Assembly: GCF_003122085.1 (NCBI RefSeq)
Contig: NZ_QEXV01000001.1
Coordinates: forward strand, 310,001-374,000
Direction: 5' to 3'
Source of the DNA: Marinicauda salina
GTDB taxonomy: Bacteria > Pseudomonadota > Alphaproteobacteria > Caulobacterales > Maricaulaceae
Length of the DNA: 64,000 bases
Each line of letters starts with the position of its first letter. The stretch's first letter is position 1. Both the position numbers and the translations under genes were made by a program. The notes beneath the pieces were generated by a model, which saw only the letters and a list, made by a program, of their open reading frames with translations, did no database searches and was not told where the DNA came from. This document shows positions 25,824-34,713 of this stretch, piece by piece.

Positions 25824-27034
25824 GGCGCGTCGTCATCACCGGAATTGGCATGGTCTCATCCATCGGCGAGAACGCCGATGCGGTCGCGGCCGCCCTGCGC
25901 GCGGGACGCTCGGGCGTCGTCGCCGCTCCCGAGTACGCCGATCTCGGCTTCAAGTGCCAGGTTCACGCCCGGCCGTCGGTCGACCCCAAGGACCATGTCG
26001 ACAAGCGCGTCTACCGCTTCATGGGCGAAGGCGCGGGCTGGGCCTACATGTCGATGGAGCAGGCGATCGCAGACGCCGGCCTCGAGAAGGCCGACGTCTC
26101 CAACGAGCGCACCGGCCTGATCGTGGGCACCGGCGGCCCCTCCACCGAGGCCATCGTGTCGGCCGCCGACATCACGCGCGAGAAGGGGCCGCGCCGCATC
26201 GGCCCGTTCGCCGTGCCCAAGGCGATGAGCTCGACCGGCTCGGCCACGCTCGCAACCCCGTTCGAGATCAAGGGGCTGAGCTATTCGATCAGCTCGGCGT
26301 GCACCACCTCGCTGCACTGCATCGGCGCGGCGGCCGAACAGATCCAGTGGGGCAAGCAGGACGTGATGTTCGCCGGCGGCGGCGAGGAGCTGCACTGGTC
26401 GCTGTCCAACCTGTTCGACGCCATGGGCGCGATGAGCTCGGGCTTTAACGACACGCCGGAGAAGGCTTCCCGGGCCTTCGACGTCGATCGCGACGGCTTC
26501 GTCATCGCCGGCGGCGCCGGCGTCGTCGTGCTCGAGGAGTACGAGCGGGCGAAAGCGCGCGGGGCGACGATCCATGCCGAGATCCTCGGCTACGGCGCGA
26601 CCAGCGACGGCTACGACATGGTCCAGCCCTCGGGCGAGGGCGCGGAGCGCTGCATGCGCATGGCGCTCGACGAGGCGAAGGGCCGCACGATCGACTACGT
26701 CAATCCGCACGCCACCGCGACGCCGGTCGGCGACGTGCGCGAGGCCGCCGCGCTGCGCGCGGTGTTCGGCGAGAACATTCCCGCGGTCTCTGCGACGAAG
26801 TCGATGACCGGCCACTCGCTCGGCGCGGCCGGGGCGCAGGAGGCGATCTATTCCCTGCTGATGATGCGCGACGGCTTCATCGCGCCGTCGATCAATGTCG
26901 AGACGATCGATCCCGAGCTCGATTTCCTGCCGGTCGTCACCGAGACGCGCGAGGCGGAGCTGAACACGGTGCTGTCCAACAGTTTCGGCTTCGGCGGCAC
27001 CAACGGCACGCTGATCATGGGTCGGCCGGAGTAG
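25820..27034 (+). CDS. fabB: 3-oxoacyl-[ACP] synthase I FabB
   Basis: Elongating condensing enzyme needed for cis-3-decenoyl-ACP. 404 aa. The Cys-His-His triad is Cys161 ([11 protein letters not shown]), His297 ([12 protein letters not shown]) and His332 (TGHSLGAAG). The second motif reads HATATPVGD in place of the more common HGTSTPVGD, a mild variant beside an intact histidine. The GGTNG C-terminal motif is present. Translationally coupled to fabA. fabI follows in the same direction ~1.35 kb later, with an opposite-strand desaturase between. Confidence 0.96.
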   Translation: MRRVVITGIGMVSSIGENADAVAAALRAGRSGVVAAPEYADLGFKCQVHARPSVDPKDHVDKRVYRFMGEGAGWAYMSMEQAIADAGLEKADVSNERTGLIVGTGGPSTEAIVSAADITREKGPRRIGPFAVPKAMSSTGSATLATPFEIKGLSYSISSACTTSLHCIGAAAEQIQWGKQDVMFAGGGEELHWSLSNLFDAMGAMSSGFNDTPEKASRAFDVDRDGFVIAGGAGVVVLEEYERAKARGATIHAEILGYGATSDGYDMVQPSGEGAERCMRMALDEAKGRTIDYVNPHATATPVGDVREAAALRAVFGENIPAVSATKSMTGHSLGAAGAQEAIYSLLMMRDGFIAPSINVETIDPELDFLPVVTETREAELNTVLSNSFGFGGTNGTLIMGRPE

Positions 27035-27096
27035 GCGCCCGGCTGAAGTCACGGACGGCGCAGGGCGCCGTTCGTCGGCGGCGCGCGGCCCGCCTC

Positions 27097-27175
27097 GTCA
27101 TCGCCGGACTTGTTCCGGCGATCCAGACATGACGGCGCACGCCGAATGGATCACCGGGACGAGCCCGGTGATGAC
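27097..27175. repeat. Intergenic palindromic repeat
   Basis: GTCATCGCCGGACTTGTTCC-GGCGATCCA on one side and TGGATCACCGGGACGAGCCC-GGTGATGAC on the other. Each half is a small hairpin and the two halves are roughly mirror images, a common dispersed repeat form in alphaproteobacteria. Lies between convergent fabB and the desaturase gene, so it may serve as a terminator. Confidence 0.7.
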
Positions 27176-27208
27176 AGCCAACAGACCGAAAGCGAGCGTA
27201 GCCGCCCC

Positions 27209-28135
27209 CTACTCCGCCTCGATGCGCGCCGGCGCCTGGAATTGCGGCGCGATCTTGAGATCCCGCGCCAGCCTGAGCTTGGCGAGGATGAGCAGCATCG
27301 TGCCGTTATAGTCGACGAGCCGGTTGATCAGCCCCTTGCGCGGCAGGTGCAGCGCGCTGGTGGGATACTCGTGATGGTGGCCGTGGATCGCCTCGCCGCC
27401 GGTGAGCACCGCCAGCAGCCAGCGCAGCCAGGCCGGCGCCCTCAGATGGCCGACGACGTTCACGCCCAGCGTCGTGGCGTGGAACTGGATTCCCCGCGCG
27501 GTCACCGCCGAGGCGTGCAGCAGGAAGGTCAGCAGCACCGAGCCGCCCAGCGCGATCACCGCGGCGTAGATCGCCGCGGGGATGATGAGGTGCACCGTGA
27601 GCGCCATCCAGTTGTAGTGCCGGTCGACGAAGCGCACGCCGGGCACGTTCCTGAGCCACATCGCCAGCGGGCGCTTGAGATCGTTCTCGTCGCGCCACAG
27701 CAGCCAGCCGATCCACGCCCAGAACTTGCTTTCGTGCGGGTTGTGGGGGTCGCCGGGCTTGTCGGACAGGCGATGGTGCTGGGAGTGGTAGTTCACCCAG
27801 TCCTTGAGCTGGCCCTGCATCGCGACGACGCAGTTCACCGCCGTGATCAGCTGGGCGGGCCAGCGCAGCTCGCCGGCGCGGTGCTGCCAGATGCGGTGGA
27901 GCACGCCGATGCCGAGATTGCACACGACCAGCGTGACCGAACCGGCCGCCAGCGCCAGCGGGACATACCACCAGTGGAAGGCGAGGCCGGGATGGGCGAG
28001 GCCCAGGGCGAGGGCGGCGATGACGCCCAAGACCCCAAGCGCGGGATAGATGATGGCGGCGAATACGCTGGGCCAGTCCAGATTACGCCAAGTCTTCTCG
28101 ATCGATTGGGATCGCGGCGTGGGCAGTCTCTGCAT
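27209..28135 (-). CDS. Membrane fatty acid (acyl-CoA) desaturase
   Basis: 308 aa from ATG 28135 with GAGGAG 6 nt upstream. Integral membrane di-iron desaturase of the delta-9 type: several hydrophobic helices and three histidine boxes, H80-x4-H85 (HRIWQH), H117-x2-HH (HSQHH) and H251-x2-HH (HGHHH). The box contexts GIGVLHR and NYHSQHHRLSD resemble acyl-CoA/lipid delta-9 desaturases. It introduces a double bond with O2, so this bacterium has an oxygen-dependent route beside FabA/FabB. Antisense, between fabB and fabI. Confidence 0.9.
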   Translation of the reverse strand: MQRLPTPRSQSIEKTWRNLDWPSVFAAIIYPALGVLGVIAALALGLAHPGLAFHWWYVPLALAAGSVTLVVCNLGIGVLHRIWQHRAGELRWPAQLITAVNCVVAMQGQLKDWVNYHSQHHRLSDKPGDPHNPHESKFWAWIGWLLWRDENDLKRPLAMWLRNVPGVRFVDRHYNWMALTVHLIIPAAIYAAVIALGGSVLLTFLLHASAVTARGIQFHATTLGVNVVGHLRAPAWLRWLLAVLTGGEAIHGHHHEYPTSALHLPRKGLINRLVDYNGTMLLILAKLRLARDLKIAPQFQAPARIEAE

Positions 28136-28384
28136 CGGTGCTCCTCGAGAACGGTCCGGTTCGCGTCCGGGTCGCGGTGGGCGGAACGGTGGCATGATCC
28201 GCTTCGTCCCGCCAGTCGGCCACACGAATTTGAGCCGAGCGTTAACGCCCCCGGCTGCGCCTCGACGCAGCATCGCGAACAGGCTATTTCGGGCGAACCT
28301 ACTCTCTTCGGCGCTCGGACGCGCGGACGGGGCGCAGCTCCGCTTCACTCGGCCGCAGCGCCCCAGCATCGCGGAGCCGAGACC

Positions 28385-29212
28385 ATGGCCGACACCGAGT
28401 TTCCCGCCGGCGAGCTCATGAAGGGCAAGCGCGGCCTCGTCATGGGGGTCGCGAACAAGAACTCGATCGCCTGGGGGATCGCCCAGCAGCTGCACGCCCA
28501 GGGCGCGGAACTGGCCTTCTCCTACCAGGACGAGGCGCTGGAGAAGCGGGTCCGCCCGCTCATCGAGTCGCTCGGCGACGAGCCCTTCATGGTCACCGCC
28601 GACGTCAGCGACGACGCCTCGATGGACGCCTGCTTCGAGACGATCGAGAAAAAGTGGGGCCGGCTCGACTTCCTCGTCCACGCCATCGCCTTCGCCGGCA
28701 AGGACGAGCTTCAGGGCAGCTTCACCCACAATACGACGCGCGAGGGTTTCAAGCGCGCGATGGACATCTCGGCGTTCTCCTTCGTCGACGCGGCCAAGCG
28801 CGCCAGCGCGCTGATGCCGTCGAAGGAGGAAGGCGGCGGGTCGATCGTGACCATGACCTATCTCGGCGCCGAGCGCGTCGTGCCCAACTACAACGTCATG
28901 GGCGTGGCCAAGGCCGCGCTGGAGGCCTCGACGCGCTATGTCGCGCGCGATCTCGGCCCGGCGGGAATCCGCGTCAACGCCGTCTCGGCCGGCCCGATGC
29001 GCACGCTCGCCATGGCGGGCATCTCCGGCGGGCGGACGCTGATGAAGACCGGCAAGGACTGGTCGATGCTCAAGGAGGACACGACGATGGAGGGCGTCGC
29101 CGGCGCCGCGCTCTACCTGCTGTCCGATCTCGGCCGGTCCTGCACCGGCGAGGTGCTCCATGTCGACGCCGGCTTCCACGCCGTCGCCGTGCCCGACATC
29201 GAGGAGGGGTGA
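28385..29212 (+). CDS. fabI: Enoyl-[ACP] reductase (NADH) FabI
   Basis: Last step of each fatty acid elongation cycle; the triclosan target class. 275 aa from ATG 28385 (GGAG upstream). The atypical SDR nucleotide motif GVANKNSIAWGIA is at ~21-33. The catalytic Tyr159 and Tyr169 with Lys176 (Y-x6-K in NYNVMGVAK) match E. coli Tyr146, Tyr156 and Lys163. LGAERVVPNYN and a C-terminal GEVLHVDAGFH are typical. fabA-fabB-fabI clustering is common in alphaproteobacteria; here a divergent desaturase splits it, so fabI needs its own promoter in 28136-28384. Confidence 0.97.
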   Translation: MADTEFPAGELMKGKRGLVMGVANKNSIAWGIAQQLHAQGAELAFSYQDEALEKRVRPLIESLGDEPFMVTADVSDDASMDACFETIEKKWGRLDFLVHAIAFAGKDELQGSFTHNTTREGFKRAMDISAFSFVDAAKRASALMPSKEEGGGSIVTMTYLGAERVVPNYNVMGVAKAALEASTRYVARDLGPAGIRVNAVSAGPMRTLAMAGISGGRTLMKTGKDWSMLKEDTTMEGVAGAALYLLSDLGRSCTGEVLHVDAGFHAVAVPDIEEG

Positions 29213-29216
29213 GCCC

Positions 29217-30797
29217 CTACTCCACGCAGAGCCAGCGGCTCTGGTGCAGGCGCCAGGGATTGTTCACCCAGCCCCGGACGCGTTCGCCGACCACCATCTT
29301 GCTGGACTCGTAGTAGACGGGAATGATCGGCGCGGCGTCGAGCACGAGCTGCTCGGCCTCGGCCATCAGCGCGGCGCGGCGCTCGGGATCGGCGGCCTGG
29401 ATCGCCTCGTCGAGCAGCGCGTCATAGTCGGGATCGCTCCAGCCGGAGTAGTTGATGTCGCCGGCGTCGCTGCGCCACTGAAGCAGATAGCCGTAGGGAT
29501 CGTCGAAATCGGGCAGCCAGCCGGCCGTGCCCACGGCGAACGCGTCGGCGCGCATCCCCGCATAGTGGAGCTGGGTCTCGCGCACCATGAGCGCGGCGTC
29601 GACCCAGGGCGCGATCGCCGACCAGTCGGCCTGGATGACCGGGGCGACCCGCGGCCATCCCGCCGCAGGCGTGTAGAAGAAATTGAAGCGCAGGGGATTG
29701 TCGGGGCCGAATCCCGCCTCTTCGAGCAGGCGGCGGGCCTCGGCGCGGCGGGCCTCGATATCCGCGCCCGCGAAGTCGAGCGCGACGCCTTCCGGGCGGT
29801 TGGCCACGCCTTCGCCGACGATGCGCCAGGCCGGCCGGTCGGCGCCGGCCAGCACCTCGCCGGCCAGGAATTCGCGGTCGATCGACAGCGACAGCGCGCG
29901 CCGGACGCGCGCGTCGTCGAAGGGCGGACGCGACGTGTTGAGGATCAGGTTGCGCAAGAGGACGCCGGGATGGGTCTCGACGATCTCGGGATTGCGCCGC
30001 CGCAGCATCTCCAGGCTCGCGCCGGAGACGTCCGTGTTGAGGTCCAGCTCGCCATTGCGGACGCGGCGTTCGGCGGCGGCGGTGTCCACCGTCGGATAGT
30101 AGTAGACATTGTCGAGGCAGACGTCGTCGGCGTCGTAATAGGTGTCGCTGGCGCGCAGGTGGATGAAGTTGTCGGCGCGCCATTCCACGAGGTGGAACGG
30201 TCCGCTGGTGACGATGTTCTCGGCGTGGATCCAGGCCGGGCCGTGCTCGGCGACGGCGTGCCGGGGAAGCGGCTGGCCCCACAGCATCAGGACCGAAGGC
30301 AGATAGGGCGCGGGATATTCGAGGCGGAGCTCGACGGTGCGCGGATCGACCGCCGTCGCGCCGAGCGCCTCCACGGGCTGCTCGCCCCGGTTCACCGCGC
30401 GCGCGTTCTCGATCATGAACAGCATCGTCGGATACTGGTTCATCGTGTCCGGATCGAGCGCCCGGCGCAGGCCCGCGACCACGTCGCCGGCCGTGATCGG
30501 CGTTGCGTCGGACCATTGCGCCGGGCGCAGTCCGAACGTCCAGACCAGCCCGTCCTCGGACACCTCGACGGTCTCGGCGAGGCCGCGCACCGGTCGCCCG
30601 TCCGGGCCGGGCTCGTAGAGCCCGACGAACATGTCGGCGATGATGAAGCGCGCGTCCTGCAGATGCGCCGTGTGCGGATCCAGCGTGAGCGGCTCGGAGC
30701 GGTTGCCGCGATGAAGCGTCGCCGAATCGTCGGGGCGTTCCCCCGAACACGCCGCCAGGATCACCGCCGCAGCGAGCGCAATCGAACGCAATGACAA
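29217..30797 (-). CDS. Peptide/oligopeptide-binding lipoprotein of an ABC transporter (orphan)
   Basis: 526 aa SBP_bac_5 (OppA/DppA) family protein. N-terminal MSLRSIALAAAVILAAC is a lipoprotein signal with lipobox LAAC and Cys17. The mature part begins with a Ser/Asp-rich linker, then RGNRSEPLTLDPHTA and NIVTSGPFHLVEW, with a C-terminal VYYESSKMVVGERVRGWVNNPW typical of OppA. Expected to bind peptides in the periplasm, tethered to the inner membrane if Lgt/Lsp/Lnt act on it. No permease or ATPase gene is adjacent, so its transporter partner is elsewhere or absent. Convergent with fabI (4 bp apart). Confidence 0.9.
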   Translation of the reverse strand: MSLRSIALAAAVILAACSGERPDDSATLHRGNRSEPLTLDPHTAHLQDARFIIADMFVGLYEPGPDGRPVRGLAETVEVSEDGLVWTFGLRPAQWSDATPITAGDVVAGLRRALDPDTMNQYPTMLFMIENARAVNRGEQPVEALGATAVDPRTVELRLEYPAPYLPSVLMLWGQPLPRHAVAEHGPAWIHAENIVTSGPFHLVEWRADNFIHLRASDTYYDADDVCLDNVYYYPTVDTAAAERRVRNGELDLNTDVSGASLEMLRRRNPEIVETHPGVLLRNLILNTSRPPFDDARVRRALSLSIDREFLAGEVLAGADRPAWRIVGEGVANRPEGVALDFAGADIEARRAEARRLLEEAGFGPDNPLRFNFFYTPAAGWPRVAPVIQADWSAIAPWVDAALMVRETQLHYAGMRADAFAVGTAGWLPDFDDPYGYLLQWRSDAGDINYSGWSDPDYDALLDEAIQAADPERRAALMAEAEQLVLDAAPIIPVYYESSKMVVGERVRGWVNNPWRLHQSRWLCVE

Positions 30798-30942
30798 GGC
30801 CGGTCTCCGCTTCAGCCCGGTCTTCGGGATAGCCGAGCTGGGGTTAACAGCGCGTCACCCATCACACGTTTTCGTGAACGCGCACGTCTCGGACTGCGCG
30901 CAAAGCCTCGTCGCCACGCGTACCGGCGACGCCCGGCTGAGA

Positions 30943-30956
30943 TTAAGTTCTTTTAA
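30943..30956 (+). promoter_or_regulatory. TTAA-N6-TTAA element upstream of the TonB-dependent receptor
   Basis: TTAA (30943-30946), six bases, TTAA (30953-30956) about 83 bp before the receptor start, followed by a further TTTAA. It resembles the CtrA-type TTAA-N7-TTAA site of Caulobacter-like bacteria but has N6 spacing, so it is only a candidate. The local AT-rich stretch is likely to be the promoter. Confidence 0.3.
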
Positions 30957-31038
30957 TGACGGATATTTAAGTCACGTTTACGCCATGCCTCGATCACCGT
31001 GCCGGCCGAATTCGATGGATGCGCGGGGACGAGTGCCG

Positions 31039-33072
31039 ATGCGGCGGGCGATTGTTTCGATAGTGCTGGCGAGCAGCCTGGGTCCGGCCTGGGCGAACGA
31101 CGACTCCGTGCCCGCCGGCGCCGCCTACCGGCCCGCCGATTTCGAGCAGTTCGCGCCGCGGACGGCGCTCGACATGGTCGAGCAGATCCCCGGCTTCCGG
31201 ATCCGCCGGGGCGAGGAGGCGCGCGGGCTCGGCCAGGCCGACGACAACGTGCTGATCAACGGCCGGCGCATATCCGGCAAGTCCAACGACGCCGTCGACG
31301 CGCTCCGGCGCATCCCCGCCGACGCCGTCGAGCGTCTCGAAGTGCGCGACGGCGCGACGCTGGGCATCCCCGGCCTGTCGGGCCAGGTCGTCAACGTGGT
31401 GGCGCGGCTGAGCCGCTTCGGCGGCAACTGGCGCTGGCGTCCCGAGTTTCGCGAGGGCGTCGATCCCAGCCTGCAAGCCGGCGAAATCACGTTGAGCGGC
31501 ACGCTGCGCGGCGTCGAATACACGCTGTCTTTCGAGGAGAACGGGTTCCGCAACGGCGCGCGCGGACCCGAAGAGGTGTTCGACGCCGCGGGCGCGCTGA
31601 TCGACCTGCGCGACGAAGACGGCCAGTTCTACGCCGATCGCCCGCAGCTCAGCCTCGGCCTCGGCTACATCACGGACGGCGGCGTGGTGATGAATGTCAA
31701 CGCGCAGTACGGCGAGCGCAATTTCACCGGCCGCGAGTTCTCCCTGCGCAGCGGACCGGGCCTTCCGGACCGCTTCCGGGTCTTCGAGGACAGCGAGAAC
31801 GAGTGGAACGCCGAGATCGGCGGCGACATCGAGTTCGGGCTCGGCGCGGGCCGGCTCAAGCTGATCGGGCTTCAGCGCATGGAGGACAGCCCCAGCATCG
31901 CGGTTCAGCGGACGCAGTTCGCCGACGGAGCGCCGGACGCGGGCAGCCGTTTCAGCCGGGACGCCTGGGAGAGCGAGAGCATCCTGCGCAGCGAATACTC
32001 CTGGGTTCCCCGCGCCGGCGTCGACTGGCAGGTGTCCCTCGAAGGCGCGTTCAACGTGCTCGACATCGAGTCCGGCCTCGAGCGGCTCGACGCATCCGGC
32101 GATTTCCGGCCCGTCCCGCTGCCCAATTCGAACAGCCGCGTCGAGGAGCGCCGCGCCGAGGCGAACGTCACCCATTCCCGGCCCCTGCCCTGGAGCTGGG
32201 CGGTCCAGACCTCGCTCGGCGCGGAATATTCCGAACTCAGCCAGGACGGCGCCTTCGGCCAGGTCCGCGAGTTCGTACGCCCCAAGGGGTTCGTCGCGTT
32301 CACCCACCAGCCGACCGAGACTCTCGACGTCCGGCTCAATCTCGAGCGCAGCGTCGGCCAGATCAGCTTCTTCGACTTCATCGCCTCGGTCGATCTCGGC
32401 AGCGGCAACCAGAGCGCGGGCAACCCCGAACTCGTCCCCCCGCAGAGCTGGGAGCTGTCCTTCGAAGCGACGCAGAACGCCGGCGCCTGGGGCTCGGTCA
32501 CCGGCCGCGTCTTCGCAGAGCGCATCACCGACATCATCGACGTCGTCCCGATCGGCGATCGCGGACAGGGCCTGGGCAATCTCGACGAGGCCGATCGCTA
32601 CGGGCTCGAGATCGAGGGCACGTTCAATCTCGATCCGTTCGGGCTGCAGGGCGCGCGGCTTGATTTCGAGGTGGAGCTCGTCGAGTCGCGCCTCGAGGAC
32701 CCGCTCACGGGTCTCGACCGGCCGATCAGCGACGAGGCGCAGACGCAGGTCGAACTGGAATTCCGCCACGACATCGAGGGCACCGACTGGGCCTGGGGCG
32801 CGAGCTTCGAGCGCGAGCGCGAGGAGCCGTTCCTGCGTCTCGACGAGATCCGCGACTTCACCTTCGATCCCTACTGGACGTCGGCCTTCGTCGAGCACAA
32901 GGACGTGTTCGGCGCCACCGTCCAAGTCTGGGTGGGCAATCTCGTCGACGCCAGCGAGCGGTTCGACCGCACCGTCTTCGTCGACCGGCGCGACGGGCCT
33001 GTGGCCTTCGTGGAGAACCGCGACCGCACGTTCGGCCAGATCCTGCGCTTCACGATCTCCAGCGATTTCTGA
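31039..33072 (+). CDS. TonB-dependent outer-membrane receptor
   Basis: 677 aa from ATG 31039; in-frame ATGs at 31015 and earlier would put extra residues before the signal peptide. Signal peptide MRRAIVSIVLASSLGPAWA. Plug domain ~40-125: ALDMVEQIPGFRIRRG, then NVLINGRRISGKS, IPADAVERLEVRDG. The remainder alternates polar and aromatic residues as expected of a 22-strand barrel and ends LRFTISSDF with a C-terminal Phe for BAM-dependent insertion. No clear TonB box. Substrate unknown; neighbours (peptide-binding lipoprotein, BCCT) do not settle it. Confidence 0.9.
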   Translation: MRRAIVSIVLASSLGPAWANDDSVPAGAAYRPADFEQFAPRTALDMVEQIPGFRIRRGEEARGLGQADDNVLINGRRISGKSNDAVDALRRIPADAVERLEVRDGATLGIPGLSGQVVNVVARLSRFGGNWRWRPEFREGVDPSLQAGEITLSGTLRGVEYTLSFEENGFRNGARGPEEVFDAAGALIDLRDEDGQFYADRPQLSLGLGYITDGGVVMNVNAQYGERNFTGREFSLRSGPGLPDRFRVFEDSENEWNAEIGGDIEFGLGAGRLKLIGLQRMEDSPSIAVQRTQFADGAPDAGSRFSRDAWESESILRSEYSWVPRAGVDWQVSLEGAFNVLDIESGLERLDASGDFRPVPLPNSNSRVEERRAEANVTHSRPLPWSWAVQTSLGAEYSELSQDGAFGQVREFVRPKGFVAFTHQPTETLDVRLNLERSVGQISFFDFIASVDLGSGNQSAGNPELVPPQSWELSFEATQNAGAWGSVTGRVFAERITDIIDVVPIGDRGQGLGNLDEADRYGLEIEGTFNLDPFGLQGARLDFEVELVESRLEDPLTGLDRPISDEAQTQVELEFRHDIEGTDWAWGASFEREREEPFLRLDEIRDFTFDPYWTSAFVEHKDVFGATVQVWVGNLVDASERFDRTVFVDRRDGPVAFVENRDRTFGQILRFTISSDF

Positions 33073-33192
33073 GGGATCGCGTCTTGAACCCTGCGCGCGG
33101 CCGCGGCGTTATCCTCCCCGAAGCCTGAACGCGCCGGGAAGGGACAGCCTATCGATCTTCCGAAACGCACCTGGAATCGCCTCACCGAGCAT

Positions 33193-34713
33193 ATGGAGCC
33201 TCCGGTCTTCTTCGGCTCGGCGGGGCTCGTGGTCGTCTTCGTCCTCTTCGGGGGACTGTGGACGGGGCTGGCGAGCGACGTCTTCCAGACGAGCCAGGAA
33301 TGGGTCTCCCGCACCTTCGGCTGGTGGTACATGCTGGCCGCGACCGGCTTCCTGGTTCTCGGGGCGTTCATCGCGCTCACGCCGGCCCGGCGCATACGCT
33401 TCGGCGGACCGAAGGCGAAGCCCGACTTCAACCGGTCGAGCTGGATCGCCATGCTGTTCGCCGCCGGCATGGGCACCGGGCTGGTCTTCTGGTCGGTCGC
33501 CGAGCCCCTGCTGCACTATGTGGAACCCCCGCCGGGCGTGGAGGACGGCAGCGCCGTCGCGGCCCGCGAGGCGATGCGGCTCACCTTCTTCCACTGGGGC
33601 CTGAACGCCTGGGGCATCTACCTGATCCTCGGGCTGGCGGTGGCGTATTTCCACTTCAACCAGGACCTGCCGCTGGCCCCGCGTTCGGCGCTCCACCCCC
33701 TCATCGGCGACCGGATCTACGGGCCGATCGGCCACGTCGTCGACACGCTGTGCACGGTGGGCGCGCTGCTCGGGGTGGCGACCTCGCTCGGCCTCGGCGC
33801 GATGCAGGTCAATGTCGGCCTGTCGCGCTTCTTCGACTTTCCGCAGAGCACCGCCGTCCAGGTCTCGCTGATCGCGATCATCACCGCGATGGCGACGGTC
33901 TCCGTGGTGATGGGCGTGCAGGGCGGCGTGCGGCGGCTGTCGCTCCTGAACATCATGCTGGCCGCGCTGCTGATGGTCTTCGTCTTCATCGCCGGACCGA
34001 CCCAGTACATTCTCGAGACGCTGGTCTCCTCGACCGGGCTCTACATCCAGAAACTGCCCCGCGCGACGCTGTTCATCGACTTCGCCCGGTCCAATGACTG
34101 GCAGGCGACCTGGACCTTCTTCTACTGGGGCTGGTGGATCTCGTGGTCGCCCTTCGTGGCGATCTTCCTAGCGCGCATCTCGAAGGGGCGCACCATCGGC
34201 GAGTTCATCCTGACCGCGCTGATCGTGCCGACCGGAGCGACCTTTCTCTGGCTCGCCGTGTTCGGCGGCTCGGCGCTTCACGCCCAGATCCGCGAGAATG
34301 CCGGGCTCGCCCAGATGGTCCAGGAACGCGCCGCGGTTTCGCTTCACGCCCTGCTGGACACGCTGCCCCTGGCGACGGCGACGCTCATCTTCGCCACGCT
34401 GGTCATCGTGATCTTCTTCGTGACCAGCTCGGACTCCGGCTCGCTGGTCGACGACATGGTCACCTCCGGCGGCGATCCCCATCCCCCGCGCGCCCAGCGG
34501 GTCTTCTGGGCGGTGAGCGAAGGCGCGGTGGCCGCCACCCTGCTGCTCGTCGGCGGCCTCACGGCGATCCGCAACGCCGCGATCACGCTCGGCCTGCCGA
34601 TGTCGCTGGTGCTCGTGGCCGCGGCGTTCGGCCTCATTCGCGGCTTGCGGCTGGACCGGATGACGCGGGAAGCCCCGAAGGAACGTCCGAAGAAGACGTC
34701 GAGTCGCTCCTGA
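33193..34713 (+). CDS. BCCT-family transporter (betaine/choline/carnitine type)
   Basis: 506 aa from ATG 33193, ~12 transmembrane helices. BCCT motifs: GMGTGLVFWSVAEPL (the G-M-G-x-G loop and Trp/Glu region), then YWGWWISWSPFVAIFLARISKGRTIGEF, the family signature, with its aromatic cage residues. The C-terminus after the last helix is short (~25 residues, KERPKKTSSRS), lacking the long osmosensing tail of BetP. Coding potential continues in frame upstream (PIDLPKRTWNRLTEH), so the true start may be a non-AUG codon at 33151. Probably takes up betaine, choline or another quaternary amine with Na+ or H+. Confidence 0.92.
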   Translation: MEPPVFFGSAGLVVVFVLFGGLWTGLASDVFQTSQEWVSRTFGWWYMLAATGFLVLGAFIALTPARRIRFGGPKAKPDFNRSSWIAMLFAAGMGTGLVFWSVAEPLLHYVEPPPGVEDGSAVAAREAMRLTFFHWGLNAWGIYLILGLAVAYFHFNQDLPLAPRSALHPLIGDRIYGPIGHVVDTLCTVGALLGVATSLGLGAMQVNVGLSRFFDFPQSTAVQVSLIAIITAMATVSVVMGVQGGVRRLSLLNIMLAALLMVFVFIAGPTQYILETLVSSTGLYIQKLPRATLFIDFARSNDWQATWTFFYWGWWISWSPFVAIFLARISKGRTIGEFILTALIVPTGATFLWLAVFGGSALHAQIRENAGLAQMVQERAAVSLHALLDTLPLATATLIFATLVIVIFFVTSSDSGSLVDDMVTSGGDPHPPRAQRVFWAVSEGAVAATLLLVGGLTAIRNAAITLGLPMSLVLVAAAFGLIRGLRLDRMTREAPKERPKKTSSRS

